Below are positions 28,330 to 37,032 of a stretch of 64,000 nt of DNA, piece by piece. Position 1 is the stretch's first letter. Each line of letters opens with the position of its first letter. Location: the NCBI GenBank assembly GCA_038659295.1, contig JASNGC010000001.1, positions 186,001 to 250,000 on the forward strand, in the 5' to 3' direction. Under the pieces are notes generated by a model. It had not been told where the DNA came from. It was given only the letters and a program-made list of their open reading frames with translations, and ran no database searches. This DNA is from Enterocytospora artemiae (Eukaryota; Microsporidia). The translations under genes were made by a program, and so were the position numbers.

Positions 28330-28842
28330 ATGAGAATTTTGATTTGTGGAACTCCAGGGAGTGGAAAAACGACACTTGCAAAAAAAATTGAAGGAGAGTT
28401 TGATATCAAACACATCGATGTTTCAAAATTCATCAGGAGTCAAAAAATATTCGAGAATTACAATAAAAAATTTGATACTTATGAATTTGATGAAGAACTT
28501 GTTACTAAGAAATTGAATGAATTCGTTGAAGGTATGTCTTCATTCATCATAGATACCCATTCGCCCTGTGTTGCTGTAGATATTAAATTCGATTATATCC
28601 TTCAGTTAAGATCTGATTTTCAAACGTTACGTGAAAGATTAGAAACTAGGGGATATTCTACAGTTAAGATCGAAGAGAATATTGATTGTGAGGCATTTAA
28701 CGTGATCGGAGAAGAACTTGAAGAATATTTTGATGAACCTCAAGTTATACATGTTAATGGATGCAACTATGATTTAACTGATGTTAATCTCACAACGGAA
28801 GATATAATAGAATGGATTGGACAAGATTTTGAAGGAAAATAA
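28330..28842 (+). CDS. FAP7: Adenylate kinase isoenzyme 6 / Fap7
   Basis: 170-residue P-loop NMP kinase of the AK6/Fap7 family, an NTPase needed for late maturation of the small ribosomal subunit (18S rRNA 3' end), with weak adenylate kinase activity. The Walker A GTPGSGKTT is at residues 7-15. The family-specific ERLETRGYS, the NIDCEAFNVIGEE helix and the C-terminal IIEWIGQDF match human AK6 segment by segment. Length equals the family norm. The first in-frame ATG is at 28330, right after CC; longer versions start on non-ATG codons. AATAAA overlaps the stop codon. It fits with the other ribosome-assembly genes in the window (fibrillarin, MAK16). Confidence 0.88.
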   Translation: MRILICGTPGSGKTTLAKKIEGEFDIKHIDVSKFIRSQKIFENYNKKFDTYEFDEELVTKKLNEFVEGMSSFIIDTHSPCVAVDIKFDYILQLRSDFQTLRERLETRGYSTVKIEENIDCEAFNVIGEELEEYFDEPQVIHVNGCNYDLTDVNLTTEDIIEWIGQDFEGK

Positions 28843-29074
28843 ATCAAACTAATTTTCAGCTTAACTCTCCGATGGAATATTGCTTCATCAGTTAATATTT
28901 TACTCTGTATTAGATATACAACAAACTACCAATTCCACAACCGCTTAACACTAAAGTATTCCTATTATAGAAATTTATATAATCAATATAATTTTTCAAT
29001 TATAGATTTCGCATTTCAAATAACGTAATGTCTTAGCAGAAGTAAGTCGAATTTGAAGAAAATAAATTTATTTT

Positions 29075-31393
29075 TTAACAAGAGCATGACTCACACACTC
29101 CATTATCAATGCCTACACTGCTCCGTCGGCTTTCATCATCTCTTATGGATTCAAGCTGACTCTTGATAAGCTCCTGATCGACCGTAAATTTAATTGCACT
29201 AGCAGAAGGGATTGTTCGTAAGTAATACATTCCTGTTTTCAATCCTAATTTCCACCCATAGAAATGCATTGAAGATAGCAATGCATATGTTGGCCTTGGG
29301 ACAAAGAGATTTAAGGATTGAGACTGATCAATGAAGGCCTGTCTATCTGCAGACAGCTGCAAAACGCTCTTCATTTTAATTTCCCAGACTGTTTTATAAA
29401 GATCCTGGATCTCCTTGGGAATACTTGGAATGTTTTGAATGGATCCATCGCGTTCAATGATCAGGTTGCGCATTTCATTGTTCCATAACCCCAGCTTGAT
29501 TAGATCACTCATCAAATGGGTATTAACACATTGAAACTCGCCAGCTAGAGTTCTTCTTGTATAAATGTTACTTGTGATTGGCTCTATGCATTCAGAGTTC
29601 CCACAAATCTGAGATGTAGATGCTGTAGGCATACAACACAAAAGTAGGGAATTCCTGACACCATATTTTAAAATGTCTGCCCTTAACTTTGTCCAGTTCC
29701 AGTAGTCTGAATTGACCTTTTGATTTGGAGCAAACATTTCAAAGTGAAAAATACCTTGTGATAATGGGCTTCCATGGAATGAATTATAGGGTCCATGAAT
29801 TTTGGATAGGTTGCACGATGATTCAAGCGCCGCAAAATATAGGGTTTCAAAAATAAGCCTGTTTACTTCTCTAGCTTCTTGACTTTCGAATGGATATCTC
29901 ATTAGGATAAATACATCTGCTAATCCCTGCACACCTAATCCAATCGGCCTGTGATCAAAATTACTCTTTTGACAACTATCTAACGGGTATACTGTGGTGT
30001 CTATTCCCTTATTCAAACACTCAATAATTTTTCCAGCAACATATTTCAGTTTATGATAATCGAACGTTCTATCCTCTCTTACAAATTTGGGCAGGCATAC
30101 AGAAGCTAAATTACACACAGCTGTCTCATTGGGTGAAGAATACTCCATTATTTCTGCACATAGATTACTAGACTTGATAATTCCAATATTTTTTTGATTA
30201 GAATTACGATTTGCACTATCCTTATATACCATATAAGGTGTGCCTGTCTCAATTTGGGAACTTATAATTGCCTTCCACAAACTCTGAGCAGAAACCACCT
30301 TTCTACTTTTTGTTTTTTCATACTTTTCATATAAACGTCTGAATTCATTGCCATAAACCTCATCAAGTCCTGGAGCAATGTTAGGATCAAAAAGACTCCA
30401 CTCACCCCCATTTTCCACCCTTTCCATAAATAAATCATTAATCCAAAGAGCTTGAAACACCTCCCTTGCCCTATGTTCCTCGAGACCGGTATTCTTTCTA
30501 ATGTCTAAAAACTCAAATATATCTGCATGCCACGGCTCCAAATATATGGCAATGGTACTGACCCTACGGGCACCACCTTGATTAATATATTTTAATGAAT
30601 CATTGATGATCTTAATCATTGGAACAATACCCTTGGATGCACCCCCAGATTGAATTAATTTTGAACCTCTTGATCTAACATTATGCATATGAAGACCAAG
30701 TCCACCAGATAGCTTACTGATAACAGCCATATCTGTAAGGGTAGAGAACAATCCTTCTATAGAATCCTCCTTGTTTGCCACCAAAAAACAGCTGGCTAGC
30801 TGACACTTTTTAAAGCAGGAGTTGTAAAGAGTAGGTGTGCCATGGGTGTAATATTGAAAACTTAGTAAATCGTAGGTTAACTTGACATTTTCAAAATCGT
30901 CACGATGTAACTGTAGAGCCACTCTCATGTAAACATCCTGGGGTCTCTCGATTCTTACATCATCTATTGTTATCATGTATGATCTGAGAAGCGTTGTCAT
31001 GCCAGAATAGTTAATTGCATAATCTCTTGAATAATCAATCATTTGATCGATCTTTTCAGAATTGTCCACAACAATTTGGAATATATCGTCATTGATGATG
31101 TTTTTTTTCTTCTGAATCAGCTTGATTTTTTCCGAAAAGGAATTCATGGTGACTGAGGAATGATATGAGGTAAGGATCACCGCAGCAAGTTGAATGTACT
31201 GGGGGTGTTCCGTGAACATTGATGCTGCCATCTCACTACAATACTTTGCCATATCTTCCTTGGACATATTGGAAGCCATTCCTGTGGAAATTTTGGCCAA
31301 AAACTTGTCTATATCAATTTTATCCAACTTAAACTTTTGTACATATCCTGGGATAACATTAAAATAATTGGAATAATCCAAAGAACCTTCCAT
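29075..31393 (-). CDS. RNR1: Ribonucleotide reductase large subunit
   Basis: 772-residue class I R1 subunit; reduces ribonucleoside diphosphates for DNA synthesis. Catalytic motifs are intact: QLASCFLV (first redox Cys), NLCAEIMEY with AVCNLAS (radical Cys, Asn, Glu and the partner Cys), PTASTSQI, GMYYLRT with the radical-transfer Tyr pair, and the C-terminal CESCSC that shuttles electrons. The specificity-loop region KLSGGLGLHMHN is present. The N-terminal ATP cone, which in active proteins carries the conserved VxKRDGxxExF start, is shortened to FNVIPGYVQKFKLDKI and has lost the Lys-Arg, so overall dATP feedback may be weak or absent. CCC lies directly before the ATG. AATAAA is at the stop. 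The small subunit is not in this window. Confidence 0.93.
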   Translation of the reverse strand: MEGSLDYSNYFNVIPGYVQKFKLDKIDIDKFLAKISTGMASNMSKEDMAKYCSEMAASMFTEHPQYIQLAAVILTSYHSSVTMNSFSEKIKLIQKKKNIINDDIFQIVVDNSEKIDQMIDYSRDYAINYSGMTTLLRSYMITIDDVRIERPQDVYMRVALQLHRDDFENVKLTYDLLSFQYYTHGTPTLYNSCFKKCQLASCFLVANKEDSIEGLFSTLTDMAVISKLSGGLGLHMHNVRSRGSKLIQSGGASKGIVPMIKIINDSLKYINQGGARRVSTIAIYLEPWHADIFEFLDIRKNTGLEEHRAREVFQALWINDLFMERVENGGEWSLFDPNIAPGLDEVYGNEFRRLYEKYEKTKSRKVVSAQSLWKAIISSQIETGTPYMVYKDSANRNSNQKNIGIIKSSNLCAEIMEYSSPNETAVCNLASVCLPKFVREDRTFDYHKLKYVAGKIIECLNKGIDTTVYPLDSCQKSNFDHRPIGLGVQGLADVFILMRYPFESQEAREVNRLIFETLYFAALESSCNLSKIHGPYNSFHGSPLSQGIFHFEMFAPNQKVNSDYWNWTKLRADILKYGVRNSLLLCCMPTASTSQICGNSECIEPITSNIYTRRTLAGEFQCVNTHLMSDLIKLGLWNNEMRNLIIERDGSIQNIPSIPKEIQDLYKTVWEIKMKSVLQLSADRQAFIDQSQSLNLFVPRPTYALLSSMHFYGWKLGLKTGMYYLRTIPSASAIKFTVDQELIKSQLESIRDDESRRSSVGIDNGVCESCSC

Positions 31394-31856
31394 GGGTCAA
31401 AAAAATCCTAAATTTTTCTTATAAAAATGGAGGGAATATAGAATTTTAATAAAATATGATGCCAATTTTGGTATATTAATGCTTTCAAATATCCACTTGC
31501 ACTTTAGTGCAAAAGATTTTAATACAAATTACAATGCGACTCTGGAGTTCTGGAAATTCTGCATGGAATTGTCTTCATAATAAATGAGTATTGACATCTA
31601 ATTTTGGTAGTTTAAAATTATATGAAGGTTAATCATGAATGTTATGGTTTAAAACTCTTAAAATTGGCCTTTAGACAAATCTTTGAAAGTCATAGACTAC
31701 TAGGTGATTATTCTTAAATTCCAGATATCAAAATACTGGAAAGACGATTTTAGTACATTTAATACAATATCTTTATTATGAATAGCTATGGCAGTTTATC
31801 CATTAGAGTGCACGAGGATTTTCGCTACAACAAACTACCTTTTCCAACTATTTTTC
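31394..31856. other. intergenic region, no gene seen
   Basis: 463 nt between RNR1 and SLD5. AT-rich; no CCC-marked frame, tRNA-like box or repeat noticed. Confidence 0.5.
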
Positions 31857-32405
31857 TTACAATATTCTTACCGCATTGTTATCTATCAAATGTATGATAT
31901 CGGACTTCTTTAAATAATATAGTCTATCTTTTTTCAAATCAATAAACTCTTCTCCACTCATGACTATTCCACAGTCTTCCAGAGGAATTACCTGGACAAA
32001 AAATTCTATGGGGATGTGTCTATTGTAGAAATCTACTCCTTCGAAATTACTCAAGTATTCGTCCAAAATGTTTTTATAGGCATATGTGAAATCCAATTCA
32101 GATGTATTAATCAAATGGTGAATATTCTCCCTTGTAAAATATGCGTCTTGGATTTTAAGTAATCGATTGAAATGATATGCTCGTATCAGTCTTAAGTTAC
32201 GTTCTTTATGTAGATGAAGTATGGCGTAGTTTATTGATATTTCATCCGATATCCCTGACTGTGCCTCCTCATTAAGCCGTTGCATTTGTCTATCCATGTG
32301 TTCCATTTCCCCTCGAATCTGATTTGTATGAAAGGTATTATATGGCTTTATAGATGTCTGTTTCATTTCCGCAATCAAATCTATAACTGCGTCGTTTTTA
32401 AGCAT
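31857..32405 (-). CDS. SLD5: GINS complex subunit Sld5
   Basis: 182 residues. The family helical A domain is visible (INYAILHLHKERNLRLIRAYHFNRLLKIQ), followed by a LDEYLSNFEGVDFYNRHIP segment and the small C-terminal beta domain FIDLKKDRLYYLKKSDIIHLIDNNAVRIL, which parallels YVIDLEKGSQHLIRYKTIAPLVASGAVQLI of human GINS4. Sld5 is one of four GINS subunits of the CMG replicative helicase and contacts Pol alpha/Ctf4. Length is slightly below human (223). CCC lies 3 nt before the ATG. The other GINS subunits are not in the window. Confidence 0.7.
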   Translation of the reverse strand: MLKNDAVIDLIAEMKQTSIKPYNTFHTNQIRGEMEHMDRQMQRLNEEAQSGISDEISINYAILHLHKERNLRLIRAYHFNRLLKIQDAYFTRENIHHLINTSELDFTYAYKNILDEYLSNFEGVDFYNRHIPIEFFVQVIPLEDCGIVMSGEEFIDLKKDRLYYLKKSDIIHLIDNNAVRIL

Positions 32406-32822
32406 TTAGGGATTATTTTTTAAAGCATTTTATTCATCTTTCAACAGCTTGATAGATTCATATGAAACAAAGTAAAAGTTAGTAGAAACCAATTTTGTTA
32501 GAATACTAAAAATAGCATGCTCTAACCCTAAAGCTAAGGAATCTTTGCCATAAAGTTCTGAATATAGTCTAACAAAATTTATCTTGTTCAGTTTCCTATT
32601 TTTATTAAAACACAGCTTAGACCAATAAATGAAGAACTACACGATAAAAAAAGTAAATTGTTTAAACACTGTAGATATTTTATACTTTTGTTGTGAGACA
32701 AGTAAATAATTTGTGGGGAAAAACTACTTTAACAAGACACTGATCTGTAAATAAATACTAGCTCCAAAATAAAATCTATACTTTAATAAATTCCAGCATT
32801 GCTCCAAAATCCTTTTAAAACT
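32406..32822. other. intergenic region, no gene seen
   Basis: 417 nt of AT-rich sequence between two minus-strand genes. A minus-strand TACTAAC occurs near 32470 without a convincing 5' splice site. Confidence 0.5.
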
Positions 32823-33323
32823 TCAAAGATCCTTTTTATTGTTGAAAACAGCTTCTTCCGTTGCATACTTGTTTGTCCATTCTCGTGCAGTCTTGTTGTA
32901 TTCTTCAATATCTTTAATGTATTTTTCGGCTGCATCTTTATTGAGAGGATCCATCGGATTAGGTTCATTCAAAAGAGAAACTATCGATAAAAGTACTTTG
33001 TCTATTGTCAATGCAGGACTCCATTGGTTCTTCAGAATATCCAGGCAAAGATACTTATTTGCAATATTACAGTGGTATATCTTGGTTATAAAATCTATAC
33101 GTGGTGGTTTAAATGGATAGTCAGCTGGAAAATCAATCTGCAGCTTGAAAACTCCATTGGCATATGGTGTTTCCTTTGGTCCAAATATAATCGCATGCCA
33201 CTTGTACATGTCACTATCGTCTATGGGAGCTGCACTAATGTTTGGAGGTGCGTCTGTTTGCATAATTGCAATTTCTTTCATGATTCTTTTAGCTGTAGAA
33301 GATCCAATTCCAGAACCAGCCAT
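32823..33323 (-). CDS. Ubiquitin-conjugating enzyme E2, Ubc4/Ubc5 type
   Basis: 166 residues, a UBC fold most like Ubc4/5 (UBE2D/E). Shared features are AKRIMKEI at the start, FGPKETPYANGVFKLQIDFPADYPFKPPRIDF, catalytic Cys93 in LCLDILKNQWSPALTI, and LLNEPNPMDPLN. The E2 signature His-Pro-Asn reads His84-Cys85-Asn86, so the Asn that stabilises the oxyanion is kept but the Pro is replaced by Cys, eight residues before the catalytic Cys. The C-terminal tail is about 15 residues longer than Ubc4 and basic. Likely role: general protein ubiquitination for proteasomal turnover. CCC lies 7 nt before the ATG. Confidence 0.88.
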   Translation of the reverse strand: MAGSGIGSSTAKRIMKEIAIMQTDAPPNISAAPIDDSDMYKWHAIIFGPKETPYANGVFKLQIDFPADYPFKPPRIDFITKIYHCNIANKYLCLDILKNQWSPALTIDKVLLSIVSLLNEPNPMDPLNKDAAEKYIKDIEEYNKTAREWTNKYATEEAVFNNKKDL

Positions 33324-34018
33324 TTTGAGGGTATGGTTTATTTTACATAAATATTAGAAAAAGAAATAAATCTGAAACAAATTTGTAAATTGTAACTGGC
33401 AAGGTACTTTAGACTGGATGCCTACATTTTTTAACAAATATGACCCAACAAAATAAATTGGGACGATAGCATTTTTTTAAATTAGTTAAATCTTAACTCA
33501 AGACGTTTTTTATCTACATATGTAGATGGAAATCAGCATTATACTAACTCAAGTCCTGGTTAACAAGGTTGTAAATGGAGTTTGAGTAATTAAAATTTGA
33601 TTGATAGGATTGGGATTGTTACCAAATTAGAACTCAATACCATAAATTCAGTTAACAAAATATTTGTCGAATTGTTAATAGTTTACCTGCGAAATTATAA
33701 ATACTAAACTTTCAAGTTAAAAATACTGGGTATGGTTTCAAGACCATGAAAATACTTACAATTAAATAGTATTTAAACCTTTCAGTTAAACTATAATATT
33801 TATTTAATAAGTTAAAAGAATATTTAAAGATCTGGGATTTTAGTAATCAAAACTATCCGTTAGCAATTTAACTGTACCATCAAATTATTCGAATCATAAC
33901 TTCTGTAAAAATCACTTCCATGTGACACTCTGATTTAATAAAATAACAAAAAACGCCTTTGTGGCTATACTGTTTCCATCAGTCACGAAAGATCATTCCA
34001 TATCAATTTGCTGTTTTT
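33324..34018. other. intergenic region, no gene seen
   Basis: About 700 nt, part of one of the longest gaps in the window. It contains a TACTAAC at 33542-33548 without a 5' splice site and runs of TTAAC-like repeats. The frame of the small intron-bearing gene is open upstream to about 33947, so an earlier exon may lie here. Confidence 0.5.
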
Positions 34019-34253
34019 ATGTCCATCCAAAAGTTTGATGCCCATGATTGGTATCTAGAATGGTTTTCCTTCTCCCATACTTTGTAAGACTAGTTTCAAA
34101 TATCCTCTTATTCTTAACTGGATACTAACTGATGATGCTTCTGTATTGATTAGAAATGTAATCATTGATAAATTCCAGGAAAAGAAGTGCCATAGTGTTG
34201 AAGGTTATGTGAGTTTTTGTAGAAGAGCTATTTTTCTTGTAGGAAGTACATAA
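34019..34253 (+). CDS. small intron-containing gene, possibly Sm-like
   Basis: Two short frames join across a spliceosome-type intron (34084-34153) into 54 codons: exon 1 at 34019-34083 (MSIQKFDAHDWYLEWFSFS...), exon 2 at 34154-34253. Splicing keeps the frame and the product ends GYVSFCRRAIFLVGST. The join region SHTLNVIIDKF followed about 13 residues later by a GYVSFCRRAIFLV strand resembles the end of the Sm1 motif (FMNLVIDE) and the Sm2 motif (VVIRGNSIIML) of Sm/LSm proteins. The N-terminal part is too short for a complete Sm fold, and no CCC precedes the ATG; the frame is open upstream for 24 codons, so another 5' exon may exist. Could be a decayed gene. The Sm call is tentative. Confidence 0.42.
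34084..34153 (+). other. probable spliceosomal intron
   Basis: 70 nt, starting GTAAGA, with a perfect TACTAAC branch site at 34123-34129 and ending ATTAG, 25 nt after the branch A. Removal joins two open frames in phase, and exon 1 otherwise hits a stop at 34085. Retention of Prp8 in the genome supports the idea that introns are still spliced. Confidence 0.5.
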
Positions 34254-34476
34254 TACTACTGATGGATCACAAATTTATATGTACATAAAACTTATCTAAT
34301 TGCATTCATTCTATTTCTTGTTATTATTTATGCAGAATTCTGAATCCCACTAAGACACCTTTTAACATCACAGAATCATTAACTAACAAGAACCTACTGT
34401 CCGAGCTTTTGTTTTTTACTTCCTGCAGTTTATTATTTGTTCGATGCTAACTTATTTTAAATACCCCAATAATTAA

Positions 34477-36678
34477 ATGAGTGAAAATTATAATAAGAAG
34501 TTGTATGAAAGTAATAAATACAAACAACAAAGTATTTTGAATGCAAGAAATCGTTCACCAAACGAGCAGACAGATATTTTCCAGGGAAATAAGCAAGTTA
34601 CTCCAAACTATAATGAGCAAAACAGCCAAGTATCCAACGGAATATCAAGTAGAATTCTAAACAATCACCAGAACAGCATGCAATTTCAAAATTCGAGGAT
34701 TTTGAGAGATGGGTATGATCACTTAGGATTTACAAACCAAAACACACCCAACTTAGTAAATCATATGCCCAATACAGAGTTGAATCAGAAATCAGGAGGT
34801 AACATGAGAAATCAAATGACATTCGGAAACTCAAATAATATGATGCGCCAGAATTCAAATGCTTCGACAAATAGTTTTGGAATGCCATCCGAATATCCCA
34901 TCGACTTGGGTGCATCAAAGAATATGAATGAGAGTCCAAGAATGGATATTACTAAGGGGCATTCTCCAACCGAGGCAATAAATACGAGGAGAAGCTCTCA
35001 ATTCCAAACACCTCTTGAAAACTTTCCATACCCAAACTTTTCTCATGCTCAAAAGAGTATTACAGAGAATAGGCTTCAGGCACATGGTGAGAAACTAAAA
35101 TCATGTTTTGAGGTTCTCATGACTATAAAAAAGAAATTAGATAAAATATCCAACACAAGACAGCTTAGTGATGATGAAAAGATGGAACGTTATTTGAATG
35201 AATCGAAGTTGAGTATGTTTATGGACAAATGTGGAAAATATGTTCGGCCAAGGAAAAATGGAGTCGGAAAGTTTTCAGTAGATGACTATGTTAATTTCAG
35301 TATGGCAAATACCAGTTCCGACAAACTTCTAAATTTGAATGGTGGATTACATCAACCAAATCAAAGAATTTCTCCGTTACAAGTACATGGTGATCCAGAT
35401 GGTCACCATGCATCTTTGCTATATCAAAATAGTCCCTACCAGCCTCAAAATATTCAATATTCACCCAATAACCACCTAATTCGTAATATGCAATCCCCTC
35501 AGACTCATCAGTTCATAAATGGAAATGGCAGAAACATTCCTAGCGGCACTATCAATGGTCCGATGGCCTTTATCAATGGTCAACCACTTTGCAACTTTTC
35601 AGATAGACAGTCTTCACAGATTTCAGGACTTCGAACGCCACAAACTTATTCAGAACCTCAGAGAATCTTTGATTCTCATCAAAATATATCCAGAACTCCT
35701 CATATCAATCAAAGCATGCCCAATGGTTTAAAAAATACTCCACAGATAAGACTTGCCGAACAAGCTAGAAACATCCAATATAAACCACAACGGAGTATGA
35801 ATGTCCCAGGTTTTTCTACCCCATGCAATCAAATAAAAGATCTGTCAACTTCTCGGAATTATAACCCCATCCTCAATAGTCGAAGTTTAAATAATACGGA
35901 TCCTAAGGAAATTGCAAAGGTTTTGGATGAATTTGATTTGCAACAGTCTATTATTAATAGTAACCAACAGAAGGACAGCACTGTTAAAGAAAATAGTTAT
36001 CAGCTTGGGAACATGGATTATTTGTATGATAATGGTGGATTGGCCCCACAGAATGTAATTTTAGCAAATATGGCCTCTGTAAACACTGAATCTGTCCCAC
36101 AGAATCAAGTAAATACTCCGGTTATGAGTGCGGATTTACAGAACAATAATGGAAATCCATCTTCTGAAATGAGTCAAGCACATGCATTGGATCCTTGGAG
36201 ATCCGAGATTGAAAAAACTCAGCACAACCAAACTACGAAGATGTACAATCCCGATTTATTTCACCCTGCAGATTCTTTTGTCGCTCAAGAAACTCAAAAT
36301 CTCAGTACTCCTTCCAAAGGTTCAGTTTCGAGCCCTTCAGCGAATGAGCAATGTAAGTCTACGGCCTTTAGAAATATATGCTCCAAAAACTTGAAGCCAA
36401 TTGTTTATGAAGTACAAAAGAATTCTTCACCTAGAATCTCAATTCATTCTATAGTTGAAAGTTTCAAGTCAAATGGTTATTCAGATAAATGTACTGTCTT
36501 AAATGCTGTTGAAAATGTAGCACTGTCATTAGATTCTATTCTTCACCAAGTAGTTAGTGAAACATGCGAACTCGCCTCTTCAAAGCCGAATAAAACATTA
36601 TCCAGAAGGGATTTTGACTTTGTGCTTAAAAAGGTGTACAATTCGATTAATAGCACCTGGAAGTCAAAGATGTTGTGA
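34477..36678 (+). CDS. Asn/Gln/Ser-rich protein with possible C-terminal histone fold
   Basis: 733 residues. Most of it is low-complexity, rich in Asn, Gln, Ser, Met and Pro. An ordered island at about 190-275 has helices (KLKSCFEVLMTIKKKLDKI, DDEKMERYLNESKLSMFM). The last 80 residues have a helix-long helix-helix pattern (ISIHSIVESF; VLNAVENVALSLDSILHQVV; RRDFDFVLKKVYNSI) like a TAF-type histone fold. A Gln/Asn-rich N-terminus plus C-terminal histone fold is the layout of yeast Taf12 and of TAF4/Ada1-type proteins. The clearer TAF12 is at 15102, so this could be its partner. I do not name it. CCCC lies 11 nt before the ATG. Confidence 0.6.
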   Translation: MSENYNKKLYESNKYKQQSILNARNRSPNEQTDIFQGNKQVTPNYNEQNSQVSNGISSRILNNHQNSMQFQNSRILRDGYDHLGFTNQNTPNLVNHMPNTELNQKSGGNMRNQMTFGNSNNMMRQNSNASTNSFGMPSEYPIDLGASKNMNESPRMDITKGHSPTEAINTRRSSQFQTPLENFPYPNFSHAQKSITENRLQAHGEKLKSCFEVLMTIKKKLDKISNTRQLSDDEKMERYLNESKLSMFMDKCGKYVRPRKNGVGKFSVDDYVNFSMANTSSDKLLNLNGGLHQPNQRISPLQVHGDPDGHHASLLYQNSPYQPQNIQYSPNNHLIRNMQSPQTHQFINGNGRNIPSGTINGPMAFINGQPLCNFSDRQSSQISGLRTPQTYSEPQRIFDSHQNISRTPHINQSMPNGLKNTPQIRLAEQARNIQYKPQRSMNVPGFSTPCNQIKDLSTSRNYNPILNSRSLNNTDPKEIAKVLDEFDLQQSIINSNQQKDSTVKENSYQLGNMDYLYDNGGLAPQNVILANMASVNTESVPQNQVNTPVMSADLQNNNGNPSSEMSQAHALDPWRSEIEKTQHNQTTKMYNPDLFHPADSFVAQETQNLSTPSKGSVSSPSANEQCKSTAFRNICSKNLKPIVYEVQKNSSPRISIHSIVESFKSNGYSDKCTVLNAVENVALSLDSILHQVVSETCELASSKPNKTLSRRDFDFVLKKVYNSINSTWKSKML

Positions 36679-37032
36679 GTAATTAGAATGAAGCTCATAA
36701 GCAGATATTGCCATAAATTTATGAGATATTAAGGGAGACGATACTACCATGGCTTTATTGTTAAATAATGAGATTTCAAATAAATAATTTCATAAAATGT
36801 AAGCTATTTCTTACAATCACAGCAGAAAATCGGATAAAATCTCATAGTCATTAAAATATCTCTCTTATACACTCTCGAAATTGCATTCTGAAATACTTTG
36901 CCGAGAATAATTACTCCTCAACTTACGGCTTACAACTTTTTAATCAAAGAATCTTGGAACACTGAGAATAATTGCTAGAGATTATTTGTCACATTACTTT
37001 ATTTAAGTGGCCGGAAACGACATATAAAGAAA
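36679..37032. other. intergenic region between convergent genes
   Basis: 354 nt holding the two 3' ends. No gene seen. Confidence 0.5.

Noticed and set aside
33542..33557. TACTAAC in the spacer upstream of the mini-gene
   Set aside because: No donor site and the following sequence has an early stop, so no exon could be built.
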